A DNA stretch of 64,000 nucleotides from Pseudobutyrivibrio sp. 49 (GTDB lineage Bacteria; Bacillota; Clostridia; Lachnospirales; Lachnospiraceae). Below, one piece after another: positions 22,816-32,313 of this stretch; position 1 is the first letter of the stretch; the number at the start of each line of letters is the position of its first letter. The position numbers were made by a program, and so were the translations under genes. The notes beneath the pieces are model-generated. The model saw only the letters and a list, made by a program, of their open reading frames with translations, searched no databases and was not told the DNA's origin. The DNA lies in the NCBI RefSeq assembly GCF_900100545.1, contig NZ_FNDP01000006.1, positions 1 to 64,000 on the forward strand, read 5' to 3'.

Positions 22816-24237
22816 TTACTTGATTGATTTGTTCTTCTTATTTGCGAAGTATAAACCTGCTGCAACACTCATTAAAAGTACACCAAAGCCTGTGAAAGCT
22901 GCTGTACCCTTACCACCAGTGTAAGGAAGCTCTGAAAGCTTTGTATCATGCATTGTAGCATCACCTAAGTAAGAAACAATCTTTCCATTATCCTTAATTT
23001 CTTTCCACTCTGGTTCTTCATCATGAGGATTAAGTGCATATCCCTCAGGAGCAAGAACTTCATGGAAGCTATATTTTTCATCAGGTGAGAAACCATCTGC
23101 TGAAGCTTCACCGTTTTCATCTGTTACAAGCTTTGTAGCCTCTTCTTCTGTAGCTACCCAACCTGCGAGCTTACCATCTTCAATAACTGCATATGATGTA
23201 ACATCATTTACTTTCTTAATGATTACAAACTCTGCGCCTACAAGATATTCAGGCTCATTTGCATCAGCTTCGTTCATCTTTGTAATCTTAAGTGTTCCAG
23301 TCCAAGATGTAACTGTTGTTCCAGTTTCTGGCTTATCACCAATGTATGCCTTATTGTTTACTGCTGGAAGTGTTCCATCAGCAATAGCTGCGTAAGAAAT
23401 TACAGCCTTATAACCTGCATACTTATTATCTTCCTCTGGATCATCACTGTGAATAATTAAATCTGAAATGTCAATTGTAAGCTTTGTTCCATTCTCAGTT
23501 GCGGCAATCTGTCTTGTCTCTGTGTAATTAAGTGCTTCAATAGTAATGGTAACTTCTGTAGTAGTTGCACCTTCTGCTGTCTTAAATACACCACCAGAAA
23601 GCTCATCGTTGATTACGAAGGAAGCCTCTTCACCCTTAGGAGAATAAGGAATTGTTACCTCAACGTCATAAGGAATCTCAGCACCATACTCAACTGCCTT
23701 ATCATCATTTTCATTTACTAATTTCTTTACTACGAGTGTAGGAGTCTTCTTAGCTTTTACCTGAAGAGTCTTACCTTCAGCAATATCCTTTGCACTTACA
23801 TAAACGAGCATTGGACTATAATCGAAATTCTCTTCAGTACCATTAATCAAATACAGACCTGGCTCTTTAACTGTCAGTGGATTTGAGAATGGCTTTGTAG
23901 CTCCAACATCACCGAGCTTAGATAAGATTTCAGCCTCAGTAGCTGCCTTTACAAGAGCATCGATATCTTTCTGAGTATCTGCGTCAGAAGTATCAAAACC
24001 TGCAAATAATGGTTTAAACTTATCTACGATTTCCCAACCTGTAACTGTTTTACGATTAACTACGATTACCTGATCATAGGTAAGTGTTGCATCGTCTGCA
24101 TTTAAAACCTCAATCTTTGCTCCAGTTCCAGAAGATGGTGCATCTAAACCTTCATCTGTAGCTGCTGCTGTGATGGTCATAGCAAACATCATGACCAGTG
24201 CCATGACAAGTGTTAGTAACTTTCTTACTTTCCTCAT
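22816..24237 (-). CDS. Major pilin with LPYTG sorting signal (pilus 2)
   Basis: A 473-residue isopeptide-forming pilin. Signal peptide residues 1-27; an N-domain (30-165); a middle Ig-like domain (about 170-310); and a C-terminal SpaA/Cna-B domain (about 313-430) with the Glu box FHEVLAPEGYALNP. The sorting signal LPYTGG is at about residue 437, followed by a membrane helix and KKNKSIK. Sortase C polymerises such subunits through a pilin lysine. It is 28 bases after the VWA adhesin gene. No class C sortase lies in this unit, so it may borrow the two sortases of the neighbouring pilus operon. Confidence 0.88.
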   Translation of the reverse strand: MRKVRKLLTLVMALVMMFAMTITAAATDEGLDAPSSGTGAKIEVLNADDATLTYDQVIVVNRKTVTGWEIVDKFKPLFAGFDTSDADTQKDIDALVKAATEAEILSKLGDVGATKPFSNPLTVKEPGLYLINGTEENFDYSPMLVYVSAKDIAEGKTLQVKAKKTPTLVVKKLVNENDDKAVEYGAEIPYDVEVTIPYSPKGEEASFVINDELSGGVFKTAEGATTTEVTITIEALNYTETRQIAATENGTKLTIDISDLIIHSDDPEEDNKYAGYKAVISYAAIADGTLPAVNNKAYIGDKPETGTTVTSWTGTLKITKMNEADANEPEYLVGAEFVIIKKVNDVTSYAVIEDGKLAGWVATEEEATKLVTDENGEASADGFSPDEKYSFHEVLAPEGYALNPHDEEPEWKEIKDNGKIVSYLGDATMHDTKLSELPYTGGKGTAAFTGFGVLLMSVAAGLYFANKKNKSIK

Positions 24238-24265
24238 AGGTTTACCTCCTTTATTGATGAACCAC

Positions 24266-27200
24266 TTAACTTACAACTCTTGACTTTCTCTTGTTTCTAT
24301 AGAAAAGGAATACCGAAGTGAGCATTAATACAATTCCGTATAATGTTGTTCTATAAATTCCGTTTCCACCTGTTTCTGGCAAACTATAAACTGGGAAGTT
24401 CTTAAAGTAGAACTTGTAAACAATGGTCTTTCCGTCTCTGTATCTATCAGGCGTGTACTCATACGCCTCCTTGCCTGTCTCACTTACTGTTACAGTTGGC
24501 TTGTTATCTGCATCCAACTGAATTGTCCAGGAGTCTGTGCTTCTTGCATATCCAACTGGCGCATCCTCTTCAGTGAGAGTATAGGTTTTTGCCGTTGTGA
24601 TTGAACCGACCGCACTAGTTTCCCAAGCTACAAGTCCGTTCTGATCAAATTTACTTGTTCCAAAGAACTGCTTAGTAGCATCAGCATCATCCTGTAACTT
24701 GAATACCGCTTCACCAAGCTTCTCGCCATTCTCATCAGTCTTGTAAATTTCCCAAACGTTATCAAAATGAACCTGAACAACTGGCATTGGGAGATATTCG
24801 GTATAGCTCTCACCCTTAAAGGTGTATGTAGCCTTGGCATTCTCCTGAACATTTGAGAAGAAACCTGGCTTTCCAGCCGATGTTTTCTCAGCTGCATACA
24901 TATGGTCAGTTCCTGCCTCACCTTCCATGCCTTCTGGATAATGCTCGTTGGCATTATAGTAATCGTCATATGCCTTTTCGCTTGGAATAACTGTCATCTT
25001 CACCTGGTAACTATACTGATTCTTTAATTCATAGCCATCAGGGAAAATCAGCTTCATTATCTTTGTGTCAGCATCATATACAGCCTTCATATATACCGAA
25101 TGATCTTCTGATAAGTAGTAATATGCAGGGGATGTCATCTTTCCTTCGTTATCAATGGTACCTGATTCTCTAGGCTCGTCAGGACTATTTGGTAACAATA
25201 CAGGAGTTTCTGATGCACCTTCGCTGACACTAATCTTAAACTCTGAATTTGGCTTAATGTCTACATATTCACTAAGCTGATCAATCATTTCAGCATTTGA
25301 TGCATATTCATATCTAACATCTGAAGTCTCACCACCAGTAGAGATTTCTGAAATAGTACCTGCGAGACCTTCAAAGGTTTCACCAACCTGATTTGCAGCT
25401 ACATTCTTTGCTTCCTTAACAGTTGCCTGCGCCTTAGCTGCAAGCTTATCAAGAAATAGCTTACCGTCTTCAGTACGAAGTGTTCTTGTACCATTGGAAT
25501 TTGTAATGGCCAAGGTTCCCAGTCCCATACCAATTACGTAGAACTGATCACATTTAATCTTTGAAGCTGCTGTCATTGAAGCATTGTATGTAGCTTCATT
25601 AGTGTAAGTTCCTCCACCAGCGTAACCATTTCCTGAAACATATAAAGTTGGATGACCATCTGTAAGGAAGATAATTATCTTATCAGCATCTGTTCTGCCA
25701 CCCTTTTCAAGCTCTTGCTGAGCCAACTCTAAACCTGCCTGATAATTTGTGCCTCCTGTACAGTTCCTTGTTACTGCTGAGCTTACATCATCAGTATCAA
25801 TCCAACTGCCTGATACTAAACTTGAATAAGTAGAGAAATCAATAACCTTCCACTTGGCATCAATGTCATCTTTGCTCTTGAATACTCTAACCATGTCAGC
25901 AACTGCGTCCATGACATAATCAATATTTTTGTAGCTGCTGGTCTTAGGGTCATTCTTCATAGAATTAGATTTATCAATTACCAATACCACATCTACATTC
26001 TTCTTTTTACTTACAGTATTGGTTTCCTCATCATTGACAATCTTCTTAATCTCTTCCTCTGGTCCGGTAAATCTGCAAGAGATTTCGTATTCATCCTGCG
26101 CTTTTATGTAATTAATGTATTTGAACTTATCTGCGTTCTTAGTAGGTGTTACGATGGTTTTAACAAGACAGTTCTTAAACTTCATGCTTGGGATATTTGA
26201 CTCAGTTAATTCAGCCTCAAGCTTTCTTGGTGTTGTAGTGTCACCATCCTGAACTATAAGTTTTTCCTCTTCTCCTAAATATGCCTTTGTTACAAAATCA
26301 TCAAAGCTATAGGTTCCAGAAATCGATGTTTCAGTTACAGTATATTTTCCATCTGCCAAATTATGGAACTTTACTGTTTCCCCTGGAGCTAATACAAACT
26401 TACCGTTCTCATCAGTCGCTAATGTTGTTGAATCGCTCTTGTCACTTTCATAAGGCTGATTTGCAAGTGGTGTGCCCTGTTCATTTGTAATTAAATACTC
26501 ATAGGTTGTTGCTGTATCATTTGCAGCATCACTCGTTGCAAGATTCTTAACAATAAGTCTTGTATCTGCTCTGTAGAAAACATCAATATTGATTTCTACC
26601 CTAGGATGTGAGCTTGAAGTGTCAAAGGTTTCGAAGGTGTTACCATTGTTCTTTAGCTTTACAGTATAATTAATGGTGCTGCTTCCAGATTTCTTTGTAG
26701 GGGTTATAGAAACCGAGGTAACTACCTTATCCCCATACCTTGCTTCTACAAATGAGTAACCATCGATAGGGTTATGACTAACAAATTCTGAAATGTCATT
26801 TTCTACTTCTGTACCAACCTCTGTAGGAGGGTTTAGAGTTCTAGTACCTTCACCAGGTGTAAGCTCATTACTACTCTCTAATCTATTGATTAAATCAACC
26901 TTTACTGTTCTAGAGCTTGTTTCTATCCAAGTAATGACATATTTTGAAAATGAATTACTTGTAAATTCTGCAGAAGTAATGGCCTTGCTATCTGTTACAT
27001 TAATTGCAGCCTTACCTGCTTCTGTTAATTCCTCAACTTCATTTGTTTCTTCATTGAAATGTTGAACAAGTATGTTTTCTGTTGCTTCGTTGTTTGCTAT
27101 ATCCTGTGGAAGTGCTTCGCCCTTATACTGTAGTGATACTGTAACCTCACCACTTGGCTCTACCTCTTCCTTAGTCTCAATATCCTCAAAGTAAATGTCA

Positions 27201-27994
27201 TATGCCAGGAAGCCCTTTACTTCATAATCCATTTCCTGAGCTTCTGTGCTTAATGTTGCCTCTACATTTTCGTAGTCTTCCTTTGTAGCCTCGTCATCCT
27301 TCTTAATAGGCTTAACCCTAAGATCTGCATTTTCAGGAATGGCACCACTTATTGTTACGATTACCTCGTCATCCTCATAAGTAAGGATTGGATCTGGAAG
27401 TCTATGATAACCACAACGGATACATACGCCATTCTCATCAAACTCACATGTTTCTGTGTACTCTTCCATATCGCACTTGCTGCATCTTACTGTATGAGTA
27501 CCATCACCGTTTGATGTATAGATAAGGTCGTGCTCACATTCTTCCTCGGCTTCTTCGTCTTCCTTATCCTCTGACTCCTCATCTTCCTCTTCATCCTCGC
27601 CGTCCTCATCATCTTCGCCGTCCTCATCATCTTCGTCATCAGATTCAGCTTCCGGATCATCAGAATCACCCTTTATGGCATCCACCACCTTTTCAACTAC
27701 TTCTTCGATAGCATCTACGATGCCAGTAGGTGTGGTCTCATCAGGGATAGTGGTTACTTCTGCAGTTTCAGTTCCCTCAGGCGTAACTGCCTCAGTGTTC
27801 TCTGCAGGAGCGGCTGGCTCCTCAGTAGCTGGAACATCAGAAATAGCAGCCCCATCTGTTGTCTCCACAGCTTCTGCAACTGCTGGAGTCTCCCCTTCAC
27901 TTACGTCTGCAAAAGCAGATGCTGAAGAAGTCAGATATAGAACTGCTACTATGCTTAATGAGATTATTCTATTGAATAAAGCTTTTCTTTTCAT
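24266..27994 (-). CDS. Giant VWA-domain tip adhesin with LPETG signal (pilus 2)
   Basis: A 1242-residue surface protein. Its ATG at 27994 is preceded by GAGGAAG; a frame opens at 28036 without support. Signal peptide about residues 1-30; Thr/Ala/Glu-rich stretch; an extremely acidic segment (about 110-153); a small Cys module with three CxxC-like pairs (about 153-195); several beta domains including a Cna-B domain (about 480-570); a von Willebrand A domain starting near 660 with a complete MIDAS start DKSNS (674-678); a SpaA-type domain near the C-terminus; LPETGG at about 1205; a membrane helix. This matches ancillary tip pilins that bind host or plant ligands through the metal site. Confidence 0.88.
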   Translation of the reverse strand: MKRKALFNRIISLSIVAVLYLTSSASAFADVSEGETPAVAEAVETTDGAAISDVPATEEPAAPAENTEAVTPEGTETAEVTTIPDETTPTGIVDAIEEVVEKVVDAIKGDSDDPEAESDDEDDEDGEDDEDGEDEEEDEESEDKEDEEAEEECEHDLIYTSNGDGTHTVRCSKCDMEEYTETCEFDENGVCIRCGYHRLPDPILTYEDDEVIVTISGAIPENADLRVKPIKKDDEATKEDYENVEATLSTEAQEMDYEVKGFLAYDIYFEDIETKEEVEPSGEVTVSLQYKGEALPQDIANNEATENILVQHFNEETNEVEELTEAGKAAINVTDSKAITSAEFTSNSFSKYVITWIETSSRTVKVDLINRLESSNELTPGEGTRTLNPPTEVGTEVENDISEFVSHNPIDGYSFVEARYGDKVVTSVSITPTKKSGSSTINYTVKLKNNGNTFETFDTSSSHPRVEINIDVFYRADTRLIVKNLATSDAANDTATTYEYLITNEQGTPLANQPYESDKSDSTTLATDENGKFVLAPGETVKFHNLADGKYTVTETSISGTYSFDDFVTKAYLGEEEKLIVQDGDTTTPRKLEAELTESNIPSMKFKNCLVKTIVTPTKNADKFKYINYIKAQDEYEISCRFTGPEEEIKKIVNDEETNTVSKKKNVDVVLVIDKSNSMKNDPKTSSYKNIDYVMDAVADMVRVFKSKDDIDAKWKVIDFSTYSSLVSGSWIDTDDVSSAVTRNCTGGTNYQAGLELAQQELEKGGRTDADKIIIFLTDGHPTLYVSGNGYAGGGTYTNEATYNASMTAASKIKCDQFYVIGMGLGTLAITNSNGTRTLRTEDGKLFLDKLAAKAQATVKEAKNVAANQVGETFEGLAGTISEISTGGETSDVRYEYASNAEMIDQLSEYVDIKPNSEFKISVSEGASETPVLLPNSPDEPRESGTIDNEGKMTSPAYYYLSEDHSVYMKAVYDADTKIMKLIFPDGYELKNQYSYQVKMTVIPSEKAYDDYYNANEHYPEGMEGEAGTDHMYAAEKTSAGKPGFFSNVQENAKATYTFKGESYTEYLPMPVVQVHFDNVWEIYKTDENGEKLGEAVFKLQDDADATKQFFGTSKFDQNGLVAWETSAVGSITTAKTYTLTEEDAPVGYARSTDSWTIQLDADNKPTVTVSETGKEAYEYTPDRYRDGKTIVYKFYFKNFPVYSLPETGGNGIYRTTLYGIVLMLTSVFLFYRNKRKSRVVS

Positions 27995-28095
27995 ATAATT
28001 CTTCCTCACTAAAACCAAACTACTGAACCAACACATTCGATAAATCGTTTCGTAAGGTATAACTTATAATTGTGTTATACGAAATAATTATCGTA

Positions 28096-28160
28096 ATGGT
28101 AGGATACCACTTGTTGTGTGACAAATCTGTGAACTGGCAAGAGTTTTCAGATAGTGGCAA
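28096..28160 (-). promoter_or_regulatory. Activator-type promoter of pilus operon 2 with paired TTGCCA boxes
   Basis: On the minus strand: TTGCCA (28155-28160), 14 bases, TTGCCA (28135-28140), 10 bases, -35-like TTGTCA (28119-28124), 17 bases, -10-like TACCAT (28096-28101). The same order and spacing occur before the other pilus operon at 36007-36071. The first gene (27994) starts about 100 bases downstream. Confidence 0.6.
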
Positions 28161-28201
28161 GAAATATGTGATTTAGCTACACAATTTGTGAAGAAAATGT
28201 G

Positions 28202-28229
28202 AAAAGACCGGTTATATAACCGGTCTTTT
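28202..28229 (-). terminator. Terminator of pilus operon 1
   Basis: A near-perfect palindrome AAAAGACCGG...CCGGTCTTTT (28202-28229), followed on the minus strand by CACATTTTC, 23 bases after the SPKTG minor pilin stop. It separates the two pilus units. Confidence 0.85.
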
Positions 28230-28251
28230 AGATATATTAATATTCTGTTTT

Positions 28252-29094
28252 TTACTTTGTATTATTCTTCTTATTATCAGACGCCATTCTGAAATACCAT
28301 AGGATAAAAGCCATACCAATTATAAAAGCTATTCCGCAAAATATAATTGGAAGAACTGAATCTCCTGTCTTAGGACTTCTACCATAAAGAGGGACCTGTG
28401 AGCCCATTTCAATAATATCCTCACCAAATCCTACTACATCATCATCGTCGCCGTGGGTTGGAGTTGGTTCGTCAGGAATATTAACTTCGATAGGAGTTTC
28501 CTGTGGCTTTATAATGAAGCTAACATTGTACTTCCATGTTTTATCTGCATCTGCTGCACCAGTAACTATAAAATCACTTGATGGAGCATAGATAACATAA
28601 GAAGTAAAGCTGTACTTATATTTTTCATCAGAAACAGGCTGTGGTACATAAAGATAAATACCTACGCCTTTATCTATTGTAGCAGTACCAGAAAAAATAT
28701 TATTTTGTCTCGATGCTGTAATTACAGCATCTGCCTGCTGACTGCCAGCTGCCTTAACAGCTGGCTCAACAATATTTTTCTCTATATCTGCAACCTTTGG
28801 ATTATTTGCAAGAACTGATAAATCAATTCCACTATTCTTATAGGAAGGAGAAAGGACTGGTAAGCCAGCCTCATCAAGGGTAGCAATCTTATAAAGATTG
28901 ATATCAACTTTTCCATTATAGCTCTGAGCAAATACTGATGTATCTTCTTTACCTACCTGTGCAGTGATTGTCACAGTAGCATCTGTATCGATATGTCCTG
29001 CTGCATGAGCTGTAATAACTCCTGCTCCGCCAACAGCAATAATAACTGTAAGCAAAAGAGCAAAAATATTCTCCTTTATACCAAAAAACTTCAC
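28252..29094 (-). CDS. Minor/basal pilin with SPKTG sorting signal (pilus 1)
   Basis: A 280-residue exported protein. The signal peptide is at residues 1-31; the N-domain is a paralogue of the protein at 21599-22639 (VTITAQVGKEDTSVFA, YKIATLDEAG, GVGIYLYVPQ). A Pro/Asp-rich linker with VPLYGR leads to SPKTGD at about residue 238, a membrane helix and a basic tail. SPxTG motifs are recognised by class B sortases such as that of Clostridioides difficile, so wall anchoring may use the SrtB domain of the fusion enzyme. It is the last gene of pilus operon 1. Confidence 0.82.
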   Translation of the reverse strand: MKFFGIKENIFALLLTVIIAVGGAGVITAHAAGHIDTDATVTITAQVGKEDTSVFAQSYNGKVDINLYKIATLDEAGLPVLSPSYKNSGIDLSVLANNPKVADIEKNIVEPAVKAAGSQQADAVITASRQNNIFSGTATIDKGVGIYLYVPQPVSDEKYKYSFTSYVIYAPSSDFIVTGAADADKTWKYNVSFIIKPQETPIEVNIPDEPTPTHGDDDDVVGFGEDIIEMGSQVPLYGRSPKTGDSVLPIIFCGIAFIIGMAFILWYFRMASDNKKNNTK

Positions 29095-29107
29095 GGTATT
29101 TTCTCCC

Positions 29108-29989
29108 TTAAGCTTGTTTCCTTCTAAAAATCTTACTGATAATCAAAATAATAAGTATAGTAAGTATTACTCCTGCTATACCAAAAATCAGGTAGTAATC
29201 TTTAACTGTCTCTACCACAGCTGCTGTTCCGGTTGGAACCTCATCCTCACCCAAATATTCGATTCGAGTGCCTCTGACAAGAAGTCTGTGGGTGTTTACA
29301 CCATAAGGTGTACAAGTAAATAAAGTAACATAGTCCTTTCCTGGCTCTATTCTCATAGCCTCTGTAAGGGTATCTATGTCTTCCGCTTCAATCATGTCAG
29401 AAATCTTATCGACTTCGTAGGCAAGTGTATCATCCAAAACATGGATGTAAAACTTATCGCCAATCTCCATCTGATCAATATTGGTAAAGAGTTCTGCATT
29501 TGGCAAACCTCTATGACCTACAATTACTGAATGAGTTCCAGCGCCTCCAATAGGAAGTGCTGTTCCATTAAGATGCCCCAAGGCCTTCTGGATATACTCA
29601 TCATAGGTTCCATGCATAATTGGAAGCTTTACATTAATCTTTGGGATGGATAAATATCCCATTATTCCATCACCATTAAGATTTAATACAGAATAATACT
29701 CCGTATTTAGAAAATCTTCTGTAGGTGTCACTTCATTGCCATCAGAGCCTGTGTTAAAGGCATCTGAACCTATAGCATTTACGGTAATCTTTTCATTAAA
29801 TGCCTGAGCGGCAGCCCATTGAGAAGAATAATCATCCTCTGTCATTTCTGAAAGGGTAGACTCGTAATTATTTATAAGTCTGCTTTGGACATAGTTGTTC
29901 CACTCATTAGAGATGGTTGGATAAGCCAAAAATACAGCCCCTGCAACAAACAATATGAAAATAAATAATTTAAATATCCTTTGTTTCAA
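29108..29989 (-). CDS. Class C sortase (pilin polymerase) 2 of pilus operon 1
   Basis: A 293-residue membrane transpeptidase: an N-terminal helix (residues 7-24), catalytic His159 (IVGHRGLP), Cys226 (TLFTCTPYGVNTHR) and Arg235, and a C-terminal membrane helix (about 265-286), as usual for pilus-assembly sortases. It joins pilin subunits via the LPXTG threonine and a pilin lysine. It overlaps the end of the preceding sortase gene by 20 bases. The two sortases are similar but not identical, suggesting different pairings or housekeeping attachment. Confidence 0.93.
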   Translation of the reverse strand: MKQRIFKLFIFILFVAGAVFLAYPTISNEWNNYVQSRLINNYESTLSEMTEDDYSSQWAAAQAFNEKITVNAIGSDAFNTGSDGNEVTPTEDFLNTEYYSVLNLNGDGIMGYLSIPKINVKLPIMHGTYDEYIQKALGHLNGTALPIGGAGTHSVIVGHRGLPNAELFTNIDQMEIGDKFYIHVLDDTLAYEVDKISDMIEAEDIDTLTEAMRIEPGKDYVTLFTCTPYGVNTHRLLVRGTRIEYLGEDEVPTGTAAVVETVKDYYLIFGIAGVILTILIILIISKIFRRKQA

Positions 29990-30863
29990 TTACTTCTGCC
30001 CTCTTATTACGATGCCTGTCAATCAGATACAATATCAAAATAAAAGCTGCTACTATTGAAAGACCTACTATAACCCAAAGAAGGTAATTGGTATGAAGAC
30101 TAACTGCACCAAAGGCCGGAGTCTTTGCATCCTCCAAAAGCTTTGGAGTGTACTCAACTCTGTGACCTCTTACCATTAATCTCTGGGTGTTTACGCCATA
30201 TGGAGTACAGGTAATGAGTGTACATAAATCCTTTCCTTCCTCCACTTGAAGTAGTGACGTATCATCTGGCTCAACCACATCAATAGAATCAATTTCGTAA
30301 GCGTAGTACTCATCCATAATGATGATAAAAAAGTCCTCACCAATCTCCACCTTATCCAAATCTGTGAAAAGAGTGGCGCTAGGTAAGCCTCTGTGTGCCG
30401 ACAAAACTGAATGTGTGCTCGGTCCTCCTACTGGAAGTGAAGAGCCCTCAAGATGACCTACACCTATCTGCAAAACATCCTCATTAGTAGTGTGGAATAT
30501 CGGTAGCTTTACCTTAATTGATGGGATTTGAATATATCCCATAATTCCATCACCATTGGCGTTTAAGATACTCATGTATCTTTCGTCAACACCATTTGCC
30601 TCTGCCTGAGCAAAGGAATCCGGCAGGATGCATGGAAGCAGATCCTCATTATACTGATAGGCCTTCTGAAGCTCTCCTTCAGCATTGATAGTGCCTGACT
30701 CGATAGCTTCGGATACTGACTCTGTATAATTGTTTACCAATTTAGACTGTACATGGTTATTCCAGGTATTAGCCACAAGCGGGTAAAACAGCAGGGTCAG
30801 ACCAGCTATCATCAAGGCTCCAATGAATATTAATTTATAATTGTTTTTAAAAAATGATTTCAT
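29970..30863 (-). CDS. Class C sortase (pilin polymerase) 1 of pilus operon 1
   Basis: A 297-residue sortase with an N-terminal helix (10-29), His157 (LSAHRGLPS), Cys219 (TLITCTPYGVNTQR), Arg228 and a C-terminal membrane helix (about 262-284). It is 30 bases after the major pilin gene and overlaps the second sortase. A duplicated SrtC pair is common in Gram-positive pilus islands, where the enzymes have partly overlapping roles. With no class C sortase in pilus unit 2, one of these may serve both pili. Confidence 0.93.
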   Translation of the reverse strand: MKSFFKNNYKLIFIGALMIAGLTLLFYPLVANTWNNHVQSKLVNNYTESVSEAIESGTINAEGELQKAYQYNEDLLPCILPDSFAQAEANGVDERYMSILNANGDGIMGYIQIPSIKVKLPIFHTTNEDVLQIGVGHLEGSSLPVGGPSTHSVLSAHRGLPSATLFTDLDKVEIGEDFFIIIMDEYYAYEIDSIDVVEPDDTSLLQVEEGKDLCTLITCTPYGVNTQRLMVRGHRVEYTPKLLEDAKTPAFGAVSLHTNYLLWVIVGLSIVAAFILILYLIDRHRNKRAEVIETKDI

Positions 30864-30893
30864 TTAATCATCGTAACACATAAATGTGTCCAT

Positions 30894-32300
30894 TTAGTTT
30901 ACAGAAGCCTTTTTCTTTGTTGCAAAGTAAAGAGCTGATGCAAGTGCCATAAGAGCTACACCAAGTACTGTAAAGATTGTTGTTCCCATACCACCAGTGA
31001 ATGGAAGTGAAGAAAGCTTTGTATCGTTGATAGAACCTTCCTGTGAAAGAAGTGCCTTCTGTGATTCTGTAATTGTGTTCTTGTTTGTAAGGTCTTCGCT
31101 TAAATCTGTGATAGTAACCTTAGCACCTGCTGGATTGATTGAGTAGCCCTCTGGAGCCTTTGTCTCTGTGAAGAGATATGTACCTTCATCAAGACCTTTA
31201 ATCTGAACCTTACCCTTTGGAGCTACGATAGTCTTTGTAGCACCATCAGCCTTCTCGTCTACAAGATTGTAAACACCTTCAGACTCCTGTGCGAAGTAAA
31301 GAACTGTACCGTTCTTAGAAACCTCGAACTCAGCACCATTAAGGATTGTCTTTCCATCCTCTGCATACTTGATAAGTGTGATATCTGCTGGCCATCCCTT
31401 TACTGTAGGTGGGTTCTTTGGCTCGCCATTCTCATCCTTATCATATGTGCTGTCATAAGTAACGTTTGTGAATCCATTTGAACCGATAACTGTTGCTGTG
31501 TACTTAACTACTACAGTCTTACCAGCGTACTGATCGTTCATTCCTGATTCTACAAGTGAAGTAAGGTCCATTGTATATTCTGTGTAACCATCCTTAGCTA
31601 CGCCTTCACCAAAGTTGAAAGCCATTTCCTTGCCACCAACAAAAACTTTTACGTCTTCTGGAGCTGAAAGATTTGTCTCTCTATCGTAAATCTTGTACTC
31701 AACGTTTGTCTTGTTTGCCATGTATGGAACTGTAGACTTAAGCTCGAAGTTAACCTTCTGACCTGCTCTTACAAGACCGTCATCATCTTTCTTCTCCATA
31801 TTGTTAGAAGAACCCTTAGCCTTGATTTCAACAGCCTTTGTTGTAGCTACATAGTTACCATTATCATCTGTTGTGTAAGCTACAGCTACCATTGTGTTGT
31901 ACTGTACCTTTTTACCAACAACCTTAATCATGTAAACGCCTGCTGCAAGGTCTGTGAACTCTACATCTGTACCATTTACAGACTCAGCCTTCTTAACTGC
32001 TGTTGGATTTGCTGCTTCAAAAGCTGCATTAAGAGCATCTACATCAATGCTTAACTGATTATTGTCATCCTTTTTAGGATAAACAGCCTTAGCCCAATCT
32101 ACTACTTCAATCTTATTCTTAGCTGTGTCAATTGAAGCAAGCTGATATACAGAAAGTTCTGTTTTTTCATCTCTCTCTGAAATATTAGTTACCTTGATTG
32201 TAGCACTACCTGTGCTCTGCTCAGCAAAAGCTGTTATGCTCATTGCCATCATCATTATCGCAGCTAAAGCGAATGCGATAACCTTCTTGAAATTCTTCAT
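30894..32300 (-). CDS. Major pilin with LPFTG sorting signal (pilus 1)
   Basis: A 468-residue fimbrial shaft protein. Signal peptide residues 1-26; an N-domain with VYQLASIDTAKNKIEVVDWA; a middle Ig-like domain (about 170-300); a C-terminal SpaA/Cna-B domain (about 310-420) with FTETKAPEGYSINP; LPFTGG at about residue 433; a membrane helix and a short basic tail. The domain plan matches the pilin at 22816-24237, but the sequence is clearly diverged. Intramolecular Lys-Asn isopeptide bonds are expected from the family. It lies between the tip adhesin and the sortases. Confidence 0.9.
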   Translation of the reverse strand: MKNFKKVIAFALAAIMMMAMSITAFAEQSTGSATIKVTNISERDEKTELSVYQLASIDTAKNKIEVVDWAKAVYPKKDDNNQLSIDVDALNAAFEAANPTAVKKAESVNGTDVEFTDLAAGVYMIKVVGKKVQYNTMVAVAYTTDDNGNYVATTKAVEIKAKGSSNNMEKKDDDGLVRAGQKVNFELKSTVPYMANKTNVEYKIYDRETNLSAPEDVKVFVGGKEMAFNFGEGVAKDGYTEYTMDLTSLVESGMNDQYAGKTVVVKYTATVIGSNGFTNVTYDSTYDKDENGEPKNPPTVKGWPADITLIKYAEDGKTILNGAEFEVSKNGTVLYFAQESEGVYNLVDEKADGATKTIVAPKGKVQIKGLDEGTYLFTETKAPEGYSINPAGAKVTITDLSEDLTNKNTITESQKALLSQEGSINDTKLSSLPFTGGMGTTIFTVLGVALMALASALYFATKKKASVN

Positions 32301-32313
32301 CTCAAAATTCTCC

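Noticed and set aside
27487-27669. A 60-residue Met/Lys/Arg-rich minus-strand frame
   Set aside because: It is the acidic GAT/GAA repeat of the VWA adhesin read out of frame.
26281-27998. Plus-strand frames within the VWA adhesin gene
   Set aside because: They have low-complexity Ser/Ala-rich or random-looking products and no ribosome-binding sites. They arise from the reverse complement of the real gene's biased codons.
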